NCBI RefSeq assembly: GCF_032854445.1
Contig: NW_027018071.1
Coordinates: forward strand, 30,343 to 94,342
Source: Liolophura sinensis
Taxonomy: Eukaryota; Mollusca; Polyplacophora; Chitonida; Chitonidae
Length of the DNA stretch: 64,000 nt
Direction: 5' to 3'
This document shows positions 10,648-25,666 of this stretch, in pieces (the first letter of the stretch is position 1; every line of letters starts with the position of its first letter). The notes below the pieces were generated by a model that did not search any database, was not told the origin of the DNA, and worked only from the letters and a program-made list of their open reading frames with translations. A program made the translations under genes and the position numbers.

Positions 10648-13600
10648 ATTATAAAAACATCATCAGCTGCAAGGTGAACATTGTAATCAGTATACAAGCA
10701 TGCTCAGTTGCAAAATGGACAATGTAATCATTACAATAGCATATTCAGTTACAAGATGAACATTGTAATCATTACATTAGCATATTCACTTACAAGATGA
10801 ATATTGTAATCATTATAATAACATCATCAGCTACAAAGTAAACATTGTATTCATTATATTAGCACGTTCAATTACAAGATGAACATTGTAATCATTATAA
10901 AAGCATGTTCAGTTACAAGGTGAACATTGTAATCTTTATAAAATCATGCTCAGTTACAAGATGAACATTCTAATCATTATAATAGCATGTTCAGTTACAA
11001 GGTGGACATTGTAAGTATAAAAGCATGCTCAGTTGCAAAATGGACATTGTAATCATTACATAAGCATATTTAGTTACAAGATGAATATTGTAATCATTAT
11101 AATAACATCATCAGTTACAAAATGAACATTGTATTCAATATATTAGCACGTTCAATTACAAGATGAACATTGTAATCATTATAATATCATGCTCAGTTGC
11201 AAGATACAGATTGTAATCGACATAATAGCATGTTCAGTTACAAGATGAACATTGTAATCATTGTAATAGCATGTTCAGTTACAAAGTGAACATTGTAATC
11301 CTTATAATTGCATGTTCAGTTACAAGATGAACGTTGTAATCATTATAAAAACATCATCAGTTCCTAGGTGAACATTGTAATCAGTATACAAGCATGCTCA
11401 GTTGCAAAATGGACATTGTAATCATTGCAATAGCATATTCAGTTACAAGATGAACATTGCAATCATTATAATCATGTGCTCAGTTACAAGGAGAACATTG
11501 AAATCATTACAATAGCGTGCTCAGTTACAAGGTGAACATTGTAATCATTATAAAAACATGCCCAGTTACAAGATGAACATTGTAATAGTTAAAATAGCAT
11601 GCTCAAATACAAGATGAGCAATGCAATCATTATAATAGCATGCTCAGTTGCAAGATAAACATTGTAATCATTATAATATCATTTTCAGTTACAAGATGAA
11701 GATTGTAATCGACATAATAGCATGTTCAGTTACAAGATGAACATTGTAATCTTTGTAATAGGATGTTCAGTTACAAAGTAAACATTGTAATCATTATAAT
11801 AGCGTCAACGGTTACAAAATCACCATTGTAATCAATATAATAGCATGCTCAGTTACAAAATGAATATTGCAATTATTATATTAGCATATGTAGTTACAAG
11901 ATGAACATTGTAATCATTATTATAGCATATGTACTTACAAGATGAACATTTTAATCATTATAAAAACATCATCAGTTACAAGGTGAACATTGTAATCAGT
12001 ATAAAAGCATGCTCAGTTGCAAAATGGATATTGTAATCATTACATTAGCATATTCACTTACAAGATGAACATTGTAATCATTATAATAATGTGCTCAGTT
12101 ACAAGGTGAACAATGTAATCATTGTAATAGCATGTTCAGTTACAAAGTGAACATTGTAATCCTTATAATTGCATGTTCAGTTACAAAGTGAACATTGTAA
12201 TCATTATAAAAACATCATCAGTTGCAAGGTGAACATTGTAATCAGTATACAAGCATGCTCAGTTGCAAAATGGACATTGTAATCATTACAATAGCATATT
12301 CAGTTACAAGATGAACATTGTAATCATTATAATAATGCGCTCAGTTACAAGGTGGACAATGTAATCATTGTAAAAGCATGTTCAGTTACAAAGTGAACAT
12401 TGTAATCCTTATAATTGCATGTTCAGTTATAAGATGAACATTGTAATCATTATAAAAACATAAACAGTTACAAGGTGAACATTGTAATCAGTATACAAGC
12501 ATGCTCAGTTGCAAAATGGACATTGTAATCATTACATTAGCATATTCACTTACAAGATGAATATTGTAATCATTATAATAACATCATCAGTTACAACATA
12601 AGCATTGTATTCATTATATTAGCTCGTTCACTTACAAGATAGACATTGTAATCATTATAAAAGCATGTTCAGTTACAAGGTGAACATAGTAATCATTTTA
12701 AAAACCTGCTCAGTTGCAAGATGAAGATTGTAATCGACATAATAGCATGTTCAGTTATAAGATGAACATTGTAATCATTATAAAAACATCATCAGTTGCA
12801 AGGTGAACATTGTAATCAGTATACAGGCATGCTCAGTTGCAAGATAAACATTGTAATCATTACATTAGCATATTCACTTACAAGATGAATATTGTAATCA
12901 TTATAATAACATCATCAGTTACAAAGTAAACATTGTATTCATTATATTAGCACGTTCAATTACAAGATGAACATTGTAATCATTATGAAAGCATGTTCAG
13001 TTACAAGGTGAACATTGTAATCTTTATAAAAACATGCTCAGTTACAAGATGAACATTCTAATCATTATAATAGCATGTTCAGTTACAAGGTGGACATTGT
13101 AAGTTTAAAAGCATGCTCAGTTGCAAAATGGACATTGTAATCATTACATAAGCATATTTAGTTACAAGATGAATATTGTAATCATTATAATAACATCATC
13201 AGTTACAAAATGAACATTGTATTCAATATATTAGCACGTTCAATTACAAGATGAACGTTGTAATCATTATATAAACATCATCAGTTACAAAATGAACATT
13301 GTATTCATTATATTAGCACGTTCAATTACAAGATGAACATTGTAATCATTATAATATCATGCTCAGTTGCAAGACAAAGATTGTAATCGACATAATAGCA
13401 TGTTCAGTTACAAGATGAACATTGTAATCATTGTAATAGCATGTTCAGTTACAAAGTGAACATTGTAATCCTTATAATTGCATGTTGAGTTACAAGATGA
13501 ACGTTGTAATCATTATAAAAACATCATCAGTTCCTAGGTGAACATTGTAATCAGTATACAAGCATGCTCAGTTGCAAAATGGACATTGTAATCATTGCAA

Positions 13601-14083
13601 TAGCATATTCAGTTACAAGGTGAACATTGCAATCATTATAATAATGTGCTCAGTTACAAGGAGAACATTGAAATCATTACAATAGCGTGCTCAGTTACAA
13701 GGTGAACATTGTAATCATTATAAAAACATGCCCAGTTACAAGATGAACATTGTAATAGTTAAAATAGCATGCTCAAATACAAGATGAGCAATGTAATCAT
13801 TATAATAGCATGCTCAATTACAAGATGAAAATTGTAATTCGTATAATAGCATGTTCAGTTACAACATGAACATTGTAATCATTATAATAGCATGTTCAGT
13901 TACAAGATGAACATTGTAATCAGTATAATAGCATGCTCAGTTACAAAATTAATATTTTAATTATTACACTAGTATGCCCAGTTACAAGATGAACATTGTA
14001 ATCAGTATAATAGCGTGCTCAGTTACAAGATGAGCAATGTAATCATTATAATAGCATGTTCAGTTACCAGATGAACATTGTAA

Positions 14084-15362
14084 GAATTATTTTTAGAATA
14101 AATCGCTTCCAAACTCTGGTATATTCACCTTAGTTTAACTAAACGCCATCATATCGTATTTATGTTAATTACATGTAATATTGTAATAGGCATGTTCTTA
14201 AGTCAAGTGGCCCTTTGTTAGACTGTTTAGCCTTTCAAAACGGAAACTACAGGTATGCATATTTAAGAGAACTTAAGTTTGTCCTTTTTTAAAACCATTT
14301 TCTTCATTCCTCAATGAAAAATACATGCATTGTTTCGCACCCCTATTTGCAGCGTACTGGCAATGGGCCAAATGTGTAGAATACGATATCTCTGAAATTA
14401 ATCTGACTGCAATAAGATCAGAAAATTCGACCCCAATTCTTTGATGGTTTTCTCTGCGGTTCTTCTATATCGGGACTAGTCTTGCTGACAATGGTAACTG
14501 ATGCTCGTCGGCAGGTACACGTACGTTAATGAGATCAATAACTTTGTCTCTTTCTTTCAGGACAAATATGTAACTTATTAAACTAACGGTTTTGACAGAT
14601 AAATGTAACAGCTCTGTGATCTCATCATGTTAGAAATGAAATAACAAATGCGATATAGACGTACTTGAGCTCCTAATATGTTTTTTCCAGAGTGCTTACG
14701 GTGGACTTCGTTTGGATTCTGTGAGGGTTTTGATAGGTCTGTTATATGTTAATTGTGTATTACTGAAAACTCGCTCCACTAATATTATATGTACAAACAT
14801 GTTTGCTTAAAGCCTTCCTTTCACTAGGAAATAAAATAGCCTGAGTAGGAGCCTTGTCAGGTGGGGTTATGTATGGGAGGACTAAGGTTTGCCTGAAGTG
14901 AAAGACATAGGTACAGTAAATGGCGCAGAGACATACATGTCTTTACAGATAAATGTTATCTGATCGTCAGTTGCACAGACCGGCCCGGATAGCACAGTTG
15001 GTAGAGCGTCCGCTTCGGGACCGGTAGATCCAGGATCAATCCTTGGTCGAGTCACACCTAAGACTTTAAAAGAGGAAGTTGTAACTTCCTCGTTTGGCGT
15101 TCAGCATGAAGGGTATAGTGCAACGACTGGTTGACCCGTTTCAGCATAATGGCTCGGGCGGGGCGCCTTACTTGCCTTCGGTAAGTCGTCTCAGTGATGC
15201 AGCACTAAATAAAAGAGCGGTGAAAATCCGTCCTGCAACAAGGAGGCACATTAAACGTGCATGCACCCTAATGATTCCTTCGTCGTCATATGACTGAAAA
15301 GATGTTTAGATACGACGTTAAACCCCAAGCACTCACTCATTCAGTTGCACAGCGACATACAT
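14084..15362 (+). other. HOR spacer S3 (short form, type alpha)
   Basis: 1279 bp; it is 4 bp shorter than S1, having one fewer ACTC in the SINE tail. It carries the alternative haplotype 'ctaatattatatgtac' near 14780, called type alpha here, shared with S4, S6, S8 and S12. Confidence 0.9.
14979..15341 (+). mobile_element. tRNA-derived SINE, copy 3 (S3), 363 bp
   Basis: Promoter boxes are intact. It differs in the 3' part ('gatgtttagatacgacg' instead of 'attgttgagtacgacg') and in the hairpin loop (tgta instead of tgtg). The tail ends 'actcactcattcag'. Confidence 0.88.
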
Positions 15363-15491
15363 ACAAGATGAAGATTGTAATCGACATAATAGCATGTTCA
15401 GTTACAAAATGAGCATTGTAATCATTGTAATAGCATGTTAAGTTACAAAGTGAACATTGTAATCCTTATAATTGCATGTTCAGTTACAAGG

Positions 15492-18276
15492 TGAACATTG
15501 TAATCATTATAAAAACATCATCAGTTGCAAGGTGAACATTGTAATCAGTATACAAGCATGCTCAGTTGCAAAATGGACATTGTAATCATTACAATAGCAT
15601 ATTCAGTTACAAGATGAACATTGTAATCATTATAAAAACATACCCAGTTACAAGATGAACATTGTAATAGTTAAAATAGCATGATCAGTTACGAAGTGAA
15701 CATTGTAATCATTATAATAGCATGCTCAGTTGCAAGATAAACATTGTAATCATTAAAATATCATTTTCAGTTACAAGATGAAGACTGTAATCGACATAAT
15801 AGCATGTTCAGTTACAAGATGAAGATTGTAATCATTGTAATAGCATGTTCAGTTACAAAGTAAACATTGTAATCATTATAATAGCGTCAACGGTTACAAA
15901 ATCACCATTGTAATCAATATAATAGCATGCTCAGTTACAAAATGAATATTGCAATCATTATATTAGCATATTTCATTACAAGATGAACATTGTAATCATT
16001 ATTTTAGCATATGTAGTTACAAGATGAACATTGTAATCATTATAAAAACATCATCAGTTACAAGGTGAACATTGTAATCAGTATAAAAGCATGCTCAGTT
16101 GCAAAATGGACATTGTAATCATTGCAATAGCATATTCAGTTACAAGATGAGCAATGTAATCATTATAATAGCATGCTCAATTACAAGATGAAGATTGTAA
16201 TTCGTATAATAGCATCCTCAGTTACAACATAAACATTATAATCATTATAATAGCAAGTTCAGTTACAAGATGAACATTGTTATCATTATAATAATGTGCT
16301 CAGTTACAAGGTGAACAATGCAATCTTTGTAATAGCATGTTCAGTTACAAAGTGAACATTGTAATCCTTATAATTGCATGTTCAGTTACAAAGTGAACAT
16401 TGTAATCATTATAAAAACATCATCAGTTGCAAGGTGAACATTGTAATCAGTATACAAGCATGCTCAGTTGCAAAATGGACATTGTAATCATTACAATAGC
16501 ATATTCAGTTACAAGATGAACATTGTAATCATTATAATAATGCGCTCAGTTACAAGGTGAACCATGTAATCATTGTAATAGCATGTTCAGTTACAAAGTA
16601 AACATTGTAATCCTTATTATTGCATGTTCAGTTACAAAGTGAACATTGTAATCATTATAAAAACATCATCAGTTGCAAGGTGAACATTGTAATCAGTATA
16701 CAAGCATGCTCAGTTGCAAAATGGACATTGTAATCATTACATTAGCATATTCACTTACAAGATGAACATTGTAATCATTATAATAACATCATCAGTTACA
16801 ACATAAGCATTGTATTCATTTTATTAGCTCGATCACTTACAAGATGAACATTGTAATCATGATATAAACATCATCAGTTGCAAGGTGAACGTTGTAATCA
16901 GTATACAAGCATGCTCAGTTGCAAATTGGACATTGTAATCATTACAATAGCATATTCAGTTACAAGATGAACATTGTAATCATTATAATCATGTGCTCAG
17001 TTACAAGGTGAACATTATAATCATTACAATAGCGTGCTCAGTTACAAGATGAACATTGTAATCATTATAAAAACATGCCCAGTTACAAGATGAACATTGT
17101 AATAGTTAAAATAGCATGATCAGTTACGAAGTGAACATTGTAATCATTATAATATCATTTTCAGTTGCAAGATAAACATTGTAATCATTATAATATCATT
17201 TTCAGTTACAAGATAAAGATTGTAATCGACATAATAGCATGTTCAGTTACAAGATGAACATTGTAATCATTGTAATAGCATGTTCAGTTACAAAGTAAAC
17301 ATTGTAATCATTATAATAGCGTCAACGGTTACAAAATCACCATTGTAATCAAAATAATAGCATGCTCAGTTACAAAATGAATATTGCAATTATTTTAGCA
17401 TATGTAGTTACAAGACGAACATTGTAATCATTATTATAGCATATGTAGTTACAAGATGAACATTGTAATCATTATAAAAACATCATCAGTTACAAGGTGA
17501 ACATTGTAATCAGTATAAAAGCATGCTCAGTTGCAAAATGGATATTGTAATCATTACATTAGCATGTTCACTTACAAGATGAACATTGTAGTCATTATAA
17601 TAATGTGCTCAGTTACAAGGTGAACAATGTAATCTTTGTAATAGCATGTTCAGTTACAAAGTGAACATTGTAATCCTTATAATTGCATGTTCAGTTACAA
17701 AGTGAACATTGTAATCATTATAAAAACATCATCAGTTGCAAGGTGAACATTGTAATCAGTATATAAGTATGTTCAGTTGCAAAATGGACATTGTAATCAT
17801 TACAATAGCATATTCAGTTACAAGATGAACATTGTAATCATTATAATAATTCGCTCAGTTACAAGGTGAACCATGTAATCATTGTAATAGCATGTTCAGT
17901 TACAAAGTGAACATTGTAATCCTTATAATTGCATGTTCAGTTACAAGATGAACATTGTAATCATTATAAAAACATAAACAGTTACAAGGTGAACATTGTA
18001 ATCAGTATACAAGCATGCTCAGTTGCAAAATGGACATTGTAATCATTACATTAGCATATTCACTTACAAGATGAATATTGTAATCATTATAATAACATCA
18101 TCAGTTACAACATAAGCATTGTATTCATTATATTAGCTCGTTCACTTACAAGATAGACATTGTAATCATTATAAAAGCATGTTCAGTTACAAGGTGAACA
18201 TAGTAATCATTTTAAAAACATGCTCAGTTGCAAGATGAAGATTGTAATCGACATAATAGCATGTTCAGTTATAAGA
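15492..18276 (+). repeat. 2785-bp tandem duplication, copy 1
   Basis: About 68 monomers. The sequence matches the one 2785 bp downstream over 15492-18356, including rare forms such as 'agcatcctcag' (16213), 'agcaagttcag' (16252), 'cattgttatcatt' and 'attattttagcat'. I found no mismatch in the lines compared by eye. Confidence 0.88.
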
Positions 18277-21061
18277 TGAACATTGTAATCATTATAAAAA
18301 CATCATCAGTTGCAAGGTGAACATTGTAATCAGTATACAAGCATGCTCAGTTGCAAAATGGACATTGTAATCATTACAATAGCATATTCAGTTACAAGAT
18401 GAACATTGTAATCATTATAAAAACATACCCAGTTACAAGATGAACATTGTAATAGTTAAAATAGCATGATCAGTTACGAAGTGAACATTGTAATCATTAT
18501 AATAGCATGCTCAGTTGCAAGATAAACATTGTAATCATTAAAATATCATTTTCAGTTACAAGATGAAGACTGTAATCGACATAATAGCATGTTCAGTTAC
18601 AAGATGAAGATTGTAATCATTGTAATAGCATGTTCAGTTACAAAGTAAACATTGTAATCATTATAATAGCGTCAACGGTTACAAAATCACCATTGTAATC
18701 AATATAATAGCATGCTCAGTTACAAAATGAATATTGCAATCATTATATTAGCATATTTCATTACAAGATGAACATTGTAATCATTATTTTAGCATATGTA
18801 GTTACAAGATGAACATTGTAATCATTATAAAAACATCATCAGTTACAAGGTGAACATTGTAATCAGTATAAAAGCATGCTCAGTTGCAAAATGGACATTG
18901 TAATCATTGCAATAGCATATTCAGTTACAAGATGAGCAATGTAATCATTATAATAGCATGCTCAATTACAAGATGAAGATTGTAATTCGTATAATAGCAT
19001 CCTCAGTTACAACATAAACATTATAATCATTATAATAGCAAGTTCAGTTACAAGATGAACATTGTTATCATTATAATAATGTGCTCAGTTACAAGGTGAA
19101 CAATGCAATCTTTGTAATAGCATGTTCAGTTACAAAGTGAACATTGTAATCCTTATAATTGCATGTTCAGTTACAAAGTGAACATTGTAATCATTATAAA
19201 AACATCATCAGTTGCAAGGTGAACATTGTAATCAGTATACAAGCATGCTCAGTTGCAAAATGGACATTGTAATCATTACAATAGCATATTCAGTTACAAG
19301 ATGAACATTGTAATCATTATAATAATGCGCTCAGTTACAAGGTGAACCATGTAATCATTGTAATAGCATGTTCAGTTACAAAGTAAACATTGTAATCCTT
19401 ATTATTGCATGTTCAGTTACAAAGTGAACATTGTAATCATTATAAAAACATCATCAGTTGCAAGGTGAACATTGTAATCAGTATACAAGCATGCTCAGTT
19501 GCAAAATGGACATTGTAATCATTACATTAGCATATTCACTTACAAGATGAACATTGTAATCATTATAATAACATCATCAGTTACAACATAAGCATTGTAT
19601 TCATTTTATTAGCTCGATCACTTACAAGATGAACATTGTAATCATGATATAAACATCATCAGTTGCAAGGTGAACGTTGTAATCAGTATACAAGCATGCT
19701 CAGTTGCAAATTGGACATTGTAATCATTACAATAGCATATTCAGTTACAAGATGAACATTGTAATCATTATAATCATGTGCTCAGTTACAAGGTGAACAT
19801 TATAATCATTACAATAGCGTGCTCAGTTACAAGATGAACATTGTAATCATTATAAAAACATGCCCAGTTACAAGATGAACATTGTAATAGTTAAAATAGC
19901 ATGATCAGTTACGAAGTGAACATTGTAATCATTATAATATCATTTTCAGTTGCAAGATAAACATTGTAATCATTATAATATCATTTTCAGTTACAAGATA
20001 AAGATTGTAATCGACATAATAGCATGTTCAGTTACAAGATGAACATTGTAATCATTGTAATAGCATGTTCAGTTACAAAGTAAACATTGTAATCATTATA
20101 ATAGCGTCAACGGTTACAAAATCACCATTGTAATCAAAATAATAGCATGCTCAGTTACAAAATGAATATTGCAATTATTTTAGCATATGTAGTTACAAGA
20201 CGAACATTGTAATCATTATTATAGCATATGTAGTTACAAGATGAACATTGTAATCATTATAAAAACATCATCAGTTACAAGGTGAACATTGTAATCAGTA
20301 TAAAAGCATGCTCAGTTGCAAAATGGATATTGTAATCATTACATTAGCATGTTCACTTACAAGATGAACATTGTAGTCATTATAATAATGTGCTCAGTTA
20401 CAAGGTGAACAATGTAATCTTTGTAATAGCATGTTCAGTTACAAAGTGAACATTGTAATCCTTATAATTGCATGTTCAGTTACAAAGTGAACATTGTAAT
20501 CATTATAAAAACATCATCAGTTGCAAGGTGAACATTGTAATCAGTATATAAGTATGTTCAGTTGCAAAATGGACATTGTAATCATTACAATAGCATATTC
20601 AGTTACAAGATGAACATTGTAATCATTATAATAATTCGCTCAGTTACAAGGTGAACCATGTAATCATTGTAATAGCATGTTCAGTTACAAAGTGAACATT
20701 GTAATCCTTATAATTGCATGTTCAGTTACAAGATGAACATTGTAATCATTATAAAAACATAAACAGTTACAAGGTGAACATTGTAATCAGTATACAAGCA
20801 TGCTCAGTTGCAAAATGGACATTGTAATCATTACATTAGCATATTCACTTACAAGATGAATATTGTAATCATTATAATAACATCATCAGTTACAACATAA
20901 GCATTGTATTCATTATATTAGCTCGTTCACTTACAAGATAGACATTGTAATCATTATAAAAGCATGTTCAGTTACAAGGTGAACATAGTAATCATTTTAA
21001 AAACATGCTCAGTTGCAAGATGAAGATTGTAATCGACATAATAGCATGTTCAGTTATAAGA
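18277..21061 (+). repeat. 2785-bp tandem duplication, copy 2
   Basis: Second copy of 15492-18276. Identity continues about 80 bp further, to 21141, as expected for an unequal crossover between related monomers, and is then lost. Confidence 0.88.
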
Positions 21062-24000
21062 TGAACATTGTAATCATTATAAAAACATCATCAGTTGCAA
21101 GGTGAACATTGTAATCAGTATACAAGCATGCTCAGTTGCAAGATAAACATTGTAATCATTACATTAGCATATTCACTTACAAGATGAATATTGTAATCAT
21201 TATAATAACATCATCAGTTACAAAGTAAACATTGTATTCATTATATTAGCACGTTCAATTACAAGATGAACATTGTAATCATTATAAAAGCATGTTCAGT
21301 TACAAGGTGAACATTGTAATCTTTATAAAATCATGCTCAGTTACAAGATGAACATTCTAATCATTATAATAGCATGTTCAGTTACAAGGTGGACATTGTA
21401 AGTATAAAAGCATGCTCAGTTGCAAAATGGACATTGTAATCATTACATAAGCATATTTAGTTACAAGATGAATATTGTAATCATTATAATAACATCATCA
21501 GTTACAAAATGAACATTGTATTCAATATATTAGCACGTTCAATTACAAGATGAACATTGTAATCATTATAATATCATGCTCAGTTGCAAGATAAAGATTG
21601 TAATCGACATAATAGCATGTTCAGTTACAAGATGAACATTGTAATCATTGTAATAGCATGTTCAGTTACAAAGTGAACATTGTAATTCTTATAATTGCAT
21701 GTTCAGTTACAAGATGAACGTGGTAATCATTATAAAAACATCATCAGTTCCTAGGTGAACATTGTAATCAGTATACAAGCATGGTCAGTTGCAAAATGGA
21801 CATTGTAATCATTGCAATAGCATATTCAGTTACAAGATGAACATTGCAATCATTATAATAATGTGCTCAGTTACAAGGAGAACATTGAAATCATTACAAT
21901 AGCGTGCTCAGTTACAAGGTGAACATTGTAATCATTATATAAACATGCCCAGTTTCAAGATGAACATTGTAATAGTTAAAATAGCATGCTCAAATACAAG
22001 ATGAGCAATGTAATCATTATAAAAGCATGCTCAGTTGCAAGATAAACATTGTAATCATTATAATATCATTTTCAGTTACAAGATGAAGATTGTAATCGAC
22101 ATAATAGCATGTTCAGTTACAAGATGAACATTGTAATCATTGTAATAGCATGTTCAGTTACAAAGTAAACATTGTAACATTATAATAGCGTCAACGGTTA
22201 CAAAATCACCATTGTAATCTATATAATAGCATGCTCAGTTACAAAATGAATATTGCAATTATTATATTAGCATATGTAGTTACAAGATGAACATTGTAAT
22301 CATTATTATAGCATATGTAGTTACAAGATGAACATTTTAATCATTATAAAAACATCATCAGTTACAAGGTGAACATTGTAATCAGTATAAAAGCATGGTC
22401 AGTTGCAAAATGGATATTGTAATCATTACATTAGCATATTCACTTACAAGATGAACATTGTAATCATTATAATAATGTGCTCAGTTACAAGGTGAACAAC
22501 GTAATCATTGTAATAGCATGTTCAGTTACAAAGTGAACATTGTAATCCTTATAATTGCATGTTCAGTTACAAAGTGAACATTGTAATCATTATAAAAACA
22601 TCATCAGTTGCAAGGTGAACATTGTAATCAGTATACAAGCATGCTCAGTTGCAAAATGGACATTGTAATCATTACAATAGCATATTCAGTTACAAGATGA
22701 ACATTGTAATCATTATAATAATGCGCTCAGTTACAAGGTGAACAATGTAATCATTGTAATAGCATGTTCAGTTACAAAGTGAACATTGTAATCCTTATAA
22801 TTGCATGTTCAGTTATAAGATGAACATTGTAATCATTATAAAAACATAAACAGTTACAAGGTGAACATTGTAATCGGTATACAAGCATGCTCAGTTGCAA
22901 AATGGACATTGTAATCATTACATTAGCATATTCACTTACAAGATGAATATTGTAATCATTATAATAACATCATCAGTTACAACATAAGCATTGTATTCAT
23001 TATATTAGCTCGTTCACTTACAAGATAGACATTGTAATCATTATAAAAGCATGTTCAGTTACAAGGTGAACATAGTAATCATTTTAAAAACATGCTCAGT
23101 TGCAAGATGAAGATTGTAATCGACATAATAGCATGTTCAGTTATAAGATGAACATTGTAATCATTATAAAAACATCATCAGTTGCAAGGTGAACATTGTA
23201 ATCAGTATACAAACATGCTCAGTTGCAAGATAAACATTGTAATCATTACATTAGCATATTCACTTACAAGATGAATATTGTAATCATTATAATAACATCA
23301 TCAGTTACAAAGTAAACATTGTATTCATTATATTAGCACGTTCAATTACAAGATGAACATTGTAATCATTATAAAAGCATGTTCAGTTACAAGGTGAACA
23401 TTGTAATCTTTATAAAAACATGCTCAGTTACAAGATGAACATTCTAATCATTATAATAGCATGTTCAGTTACAAGGTGGACATTGTAAGTATAAAAGCAT
23501 GCTCAGTTGCAAAATGGACATTGTAATCATTACATAAGCATATTTAGTTACAAGATGAATATTGTAATCATTATAATAACATCATCAGTTACAAAATGAA
23601 CATTGTATTCAATATATTAGCACGTTCAATTACAAGATGAACATTGTAATCATTATAATATCATGCTCAGTTGCAAGATAAAGATTGTAATCGACATAAT
23701 AGCATGTTCAGTTACAAGATGAACATTGTAATCATTGTAATAGCATGTTCAGTTACAAAGTGAACATTGTAATCCTTATAATTGCATGTTCAGTTACAAG
23801 ATGAACGTTGTAATCATTATAAAAACATCATCAGTTCCTAGGTGAACATTGTAATCAGTATACAAGCATGCTCAGTTGCAAAATGGACATTGTAATCATT
23901 GCAATAGCATATTCAGTTACAAGATGAACATTGCAATCATTATAATAATGTGCTCAGTTACAAGGAGAACATTGGAATCATTACAATAGCGTGCTCAGTT

Positions 24001-24387
24001 ACAAGGTGAACATTGTAATCATTATAAAAACATGCCCAGTTACAAGATGAACATTGTAATAGTTAAAATAGCATGCTCAAATACAAGATGAGCAATGTAA
24101 TCATTATAATAGCATGCTCAATTACAAGATGAAAATTGTAATTCGTATAATAGCATGCTCAGTTACAAGATGAACATTGTAATCATTATAATAGCATGTT
24201 CAGTTACAAGATGAACATTGTAATCAGTATAATAGCATGCTCAGTTACAAAATTAATATTTTAATTATTACACTAGTATGCCCAGTTACAAGATGAACAT
24301 TGTAATCATTATAATAGCGTGCTCAGTTACAAGATGAGTAATGTAATCATTATAATAGCATGTTCAGTTACCAGATGAACATTGTAA

Positions 24388-25666
24388 GAATTATTTTTAG
24401 AATAAATCGCTTCCAAACTCTGGTATATTCACCTTAGTTTAACTAAACGCCATCATATCGTATTTATGTTAATTACATGTAATATTGTAATAGGCATGTT
24501 CTTAAGTCAAATGGCCCTTTGTTAGACTGTTTAGCCTTTCAAAACGGAAACTACAGGTATGCATATTTAAGAGAACTTAAGTTTGTCCTTTTTTAAAACC
24601 ATTTTCTTCATTCCTCAATGAAAAATACATGCATTGTTTCGCACTCCTATTTGCAGCGTACTGGCAATAGGCCAAATGTGTAGAATACGATATCTCTGAA
24701 ATTAATCTGACTGCAATAAGATCAGAAAACTCGACCCCAATTCTTTGATGGTTTTCTCTGCGGTTCTTCTATATCGGGACTAGTCTTGCTGACAATGGTA
24801 ACTGATGCTCGTCGGCAGGTACACCTACGTTAATGAGATCAATAACTTTGTCTCTTTCTTTCAGGACAAATATGTAACTTATTAAACTAACGGTTTTGAC
24901 AGATAAATGTAACAGCTCTGTGATCTCATCATGTTAGAAATGAAATAAAAAATGCGATATAGACGTACTTGAGCTCCTAATATGTTTTTTCCAGAGTGCT
25001 TACGGTGGACTTCGTTTGGATTCTGTGAGGGTTTTGATAGGTCTGTTATATGTTAATTGTGTATTACTGAAAACTCGCTCCACTAATATTATATGTACAA
25101 ACATGTTTGCTTAAAGCCTTCCTTTCACTAGGAAATAAAATAGCCTGAGTAGGAGCCTTGTCAGGTGGGGTTATGTATGGGAGGACTAAGGTTTGCCTGA
25201 AGTGAAAGACATAGGTACAGTAAATGGCGCAGAGACATACATGTCTTTACAGATAAATGTTATCTGATCGTCAGTTGCACAGACCGGCCCGGATAGCACA
25301 GTTGGTAGAGCGTCCGCTTCGGGACCGGTAGATCCAGGATCAATCCTTGGTCGAGTCACACCTAAGACTTTAAAAGAGGAAGTTGTAACTTCCTCGTTTG
25401 GCGTTCAGCATGAAGGGTATAGTGCAACGACTGGTTGACCCGTTTCAGCATAATGGCTCGGGCGGGGCGGCTTACTTGCCTTCGGTAAGTCGTCTCAGTG
25501 ATGCAGCACTAAATAAAAGAGCGGTGAAAATCCGTCCTGCAACAAGGAGGCACATTAAACGTGCATGCACCCTAATGATTCCTTCGTCGTCATATGACTG
25601 AAAAATTGTTTAGATACGACGTTAAACCCCAAGCACTCACTCACTCAGTTGCACAGCGACATACAT
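24388..25666 (+). other. HOR spacer S4 (short form, type alpha)
   Basis: 1279 bp, closest to S3. It has 'aagtcaaatgg', shared with S12, and private changes such as 'gcactcctatt' and 'ggcaataggcc'. Confidence 0.9.
25283..25645 (+). mobile_element. tRNA-derived SINE, copy 4 (S4), 363 bp
   Basis: Both promoter boxes, the hairpin (loop tgta) and the target duplications are present. The 3' part reads 'attgtttagatacgacg', as in S12 and close to S3. Confidence 0.88.

Larger units (their letters stand above)
10212..14083 (+). repeat. 41-bp satellite block A2 (with V-SINE insertion)
   Basis: A 3872-bp block. Subtracting the V-SINE with one target copy (293 bp) and an extra six-monomer stretch of 246 bp (about 13261-13506) leaves 3333 bp, identical in length to A1. 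The extra stretch is bounded by two 'atgaacgttg' monomers, at 13251 and 13497, where A1 has one. Confidence 0.95.
15363..24387 (+). repeat. 41-bp satellite block A3 (longest, 9025 bp)
   Basis: The longest uninterrupted block, about 220 monomers. It is enlarged by a 2785-bp tandem duplication (15492-21061) and holds several 'gtcaacgg' marker monomers (about 15887, 17321, 18672, 20106, 22190). The 3' part (about 21.1-24.4 kb) resembles A1 and A2. No gene or foreign insertion is seen. Confidence 0.95.

Noticed and set aside
15094-15297. 67-codon open frame in the SINE body, repeated at 25398, 44505 and 62736
   Set aside because: It starts with TTG, lies wholly inside the SINE, and is shifted in the other eight copies by length changes in the G-run before 'atagtgcaacg'. 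It is a by-product of amplification.
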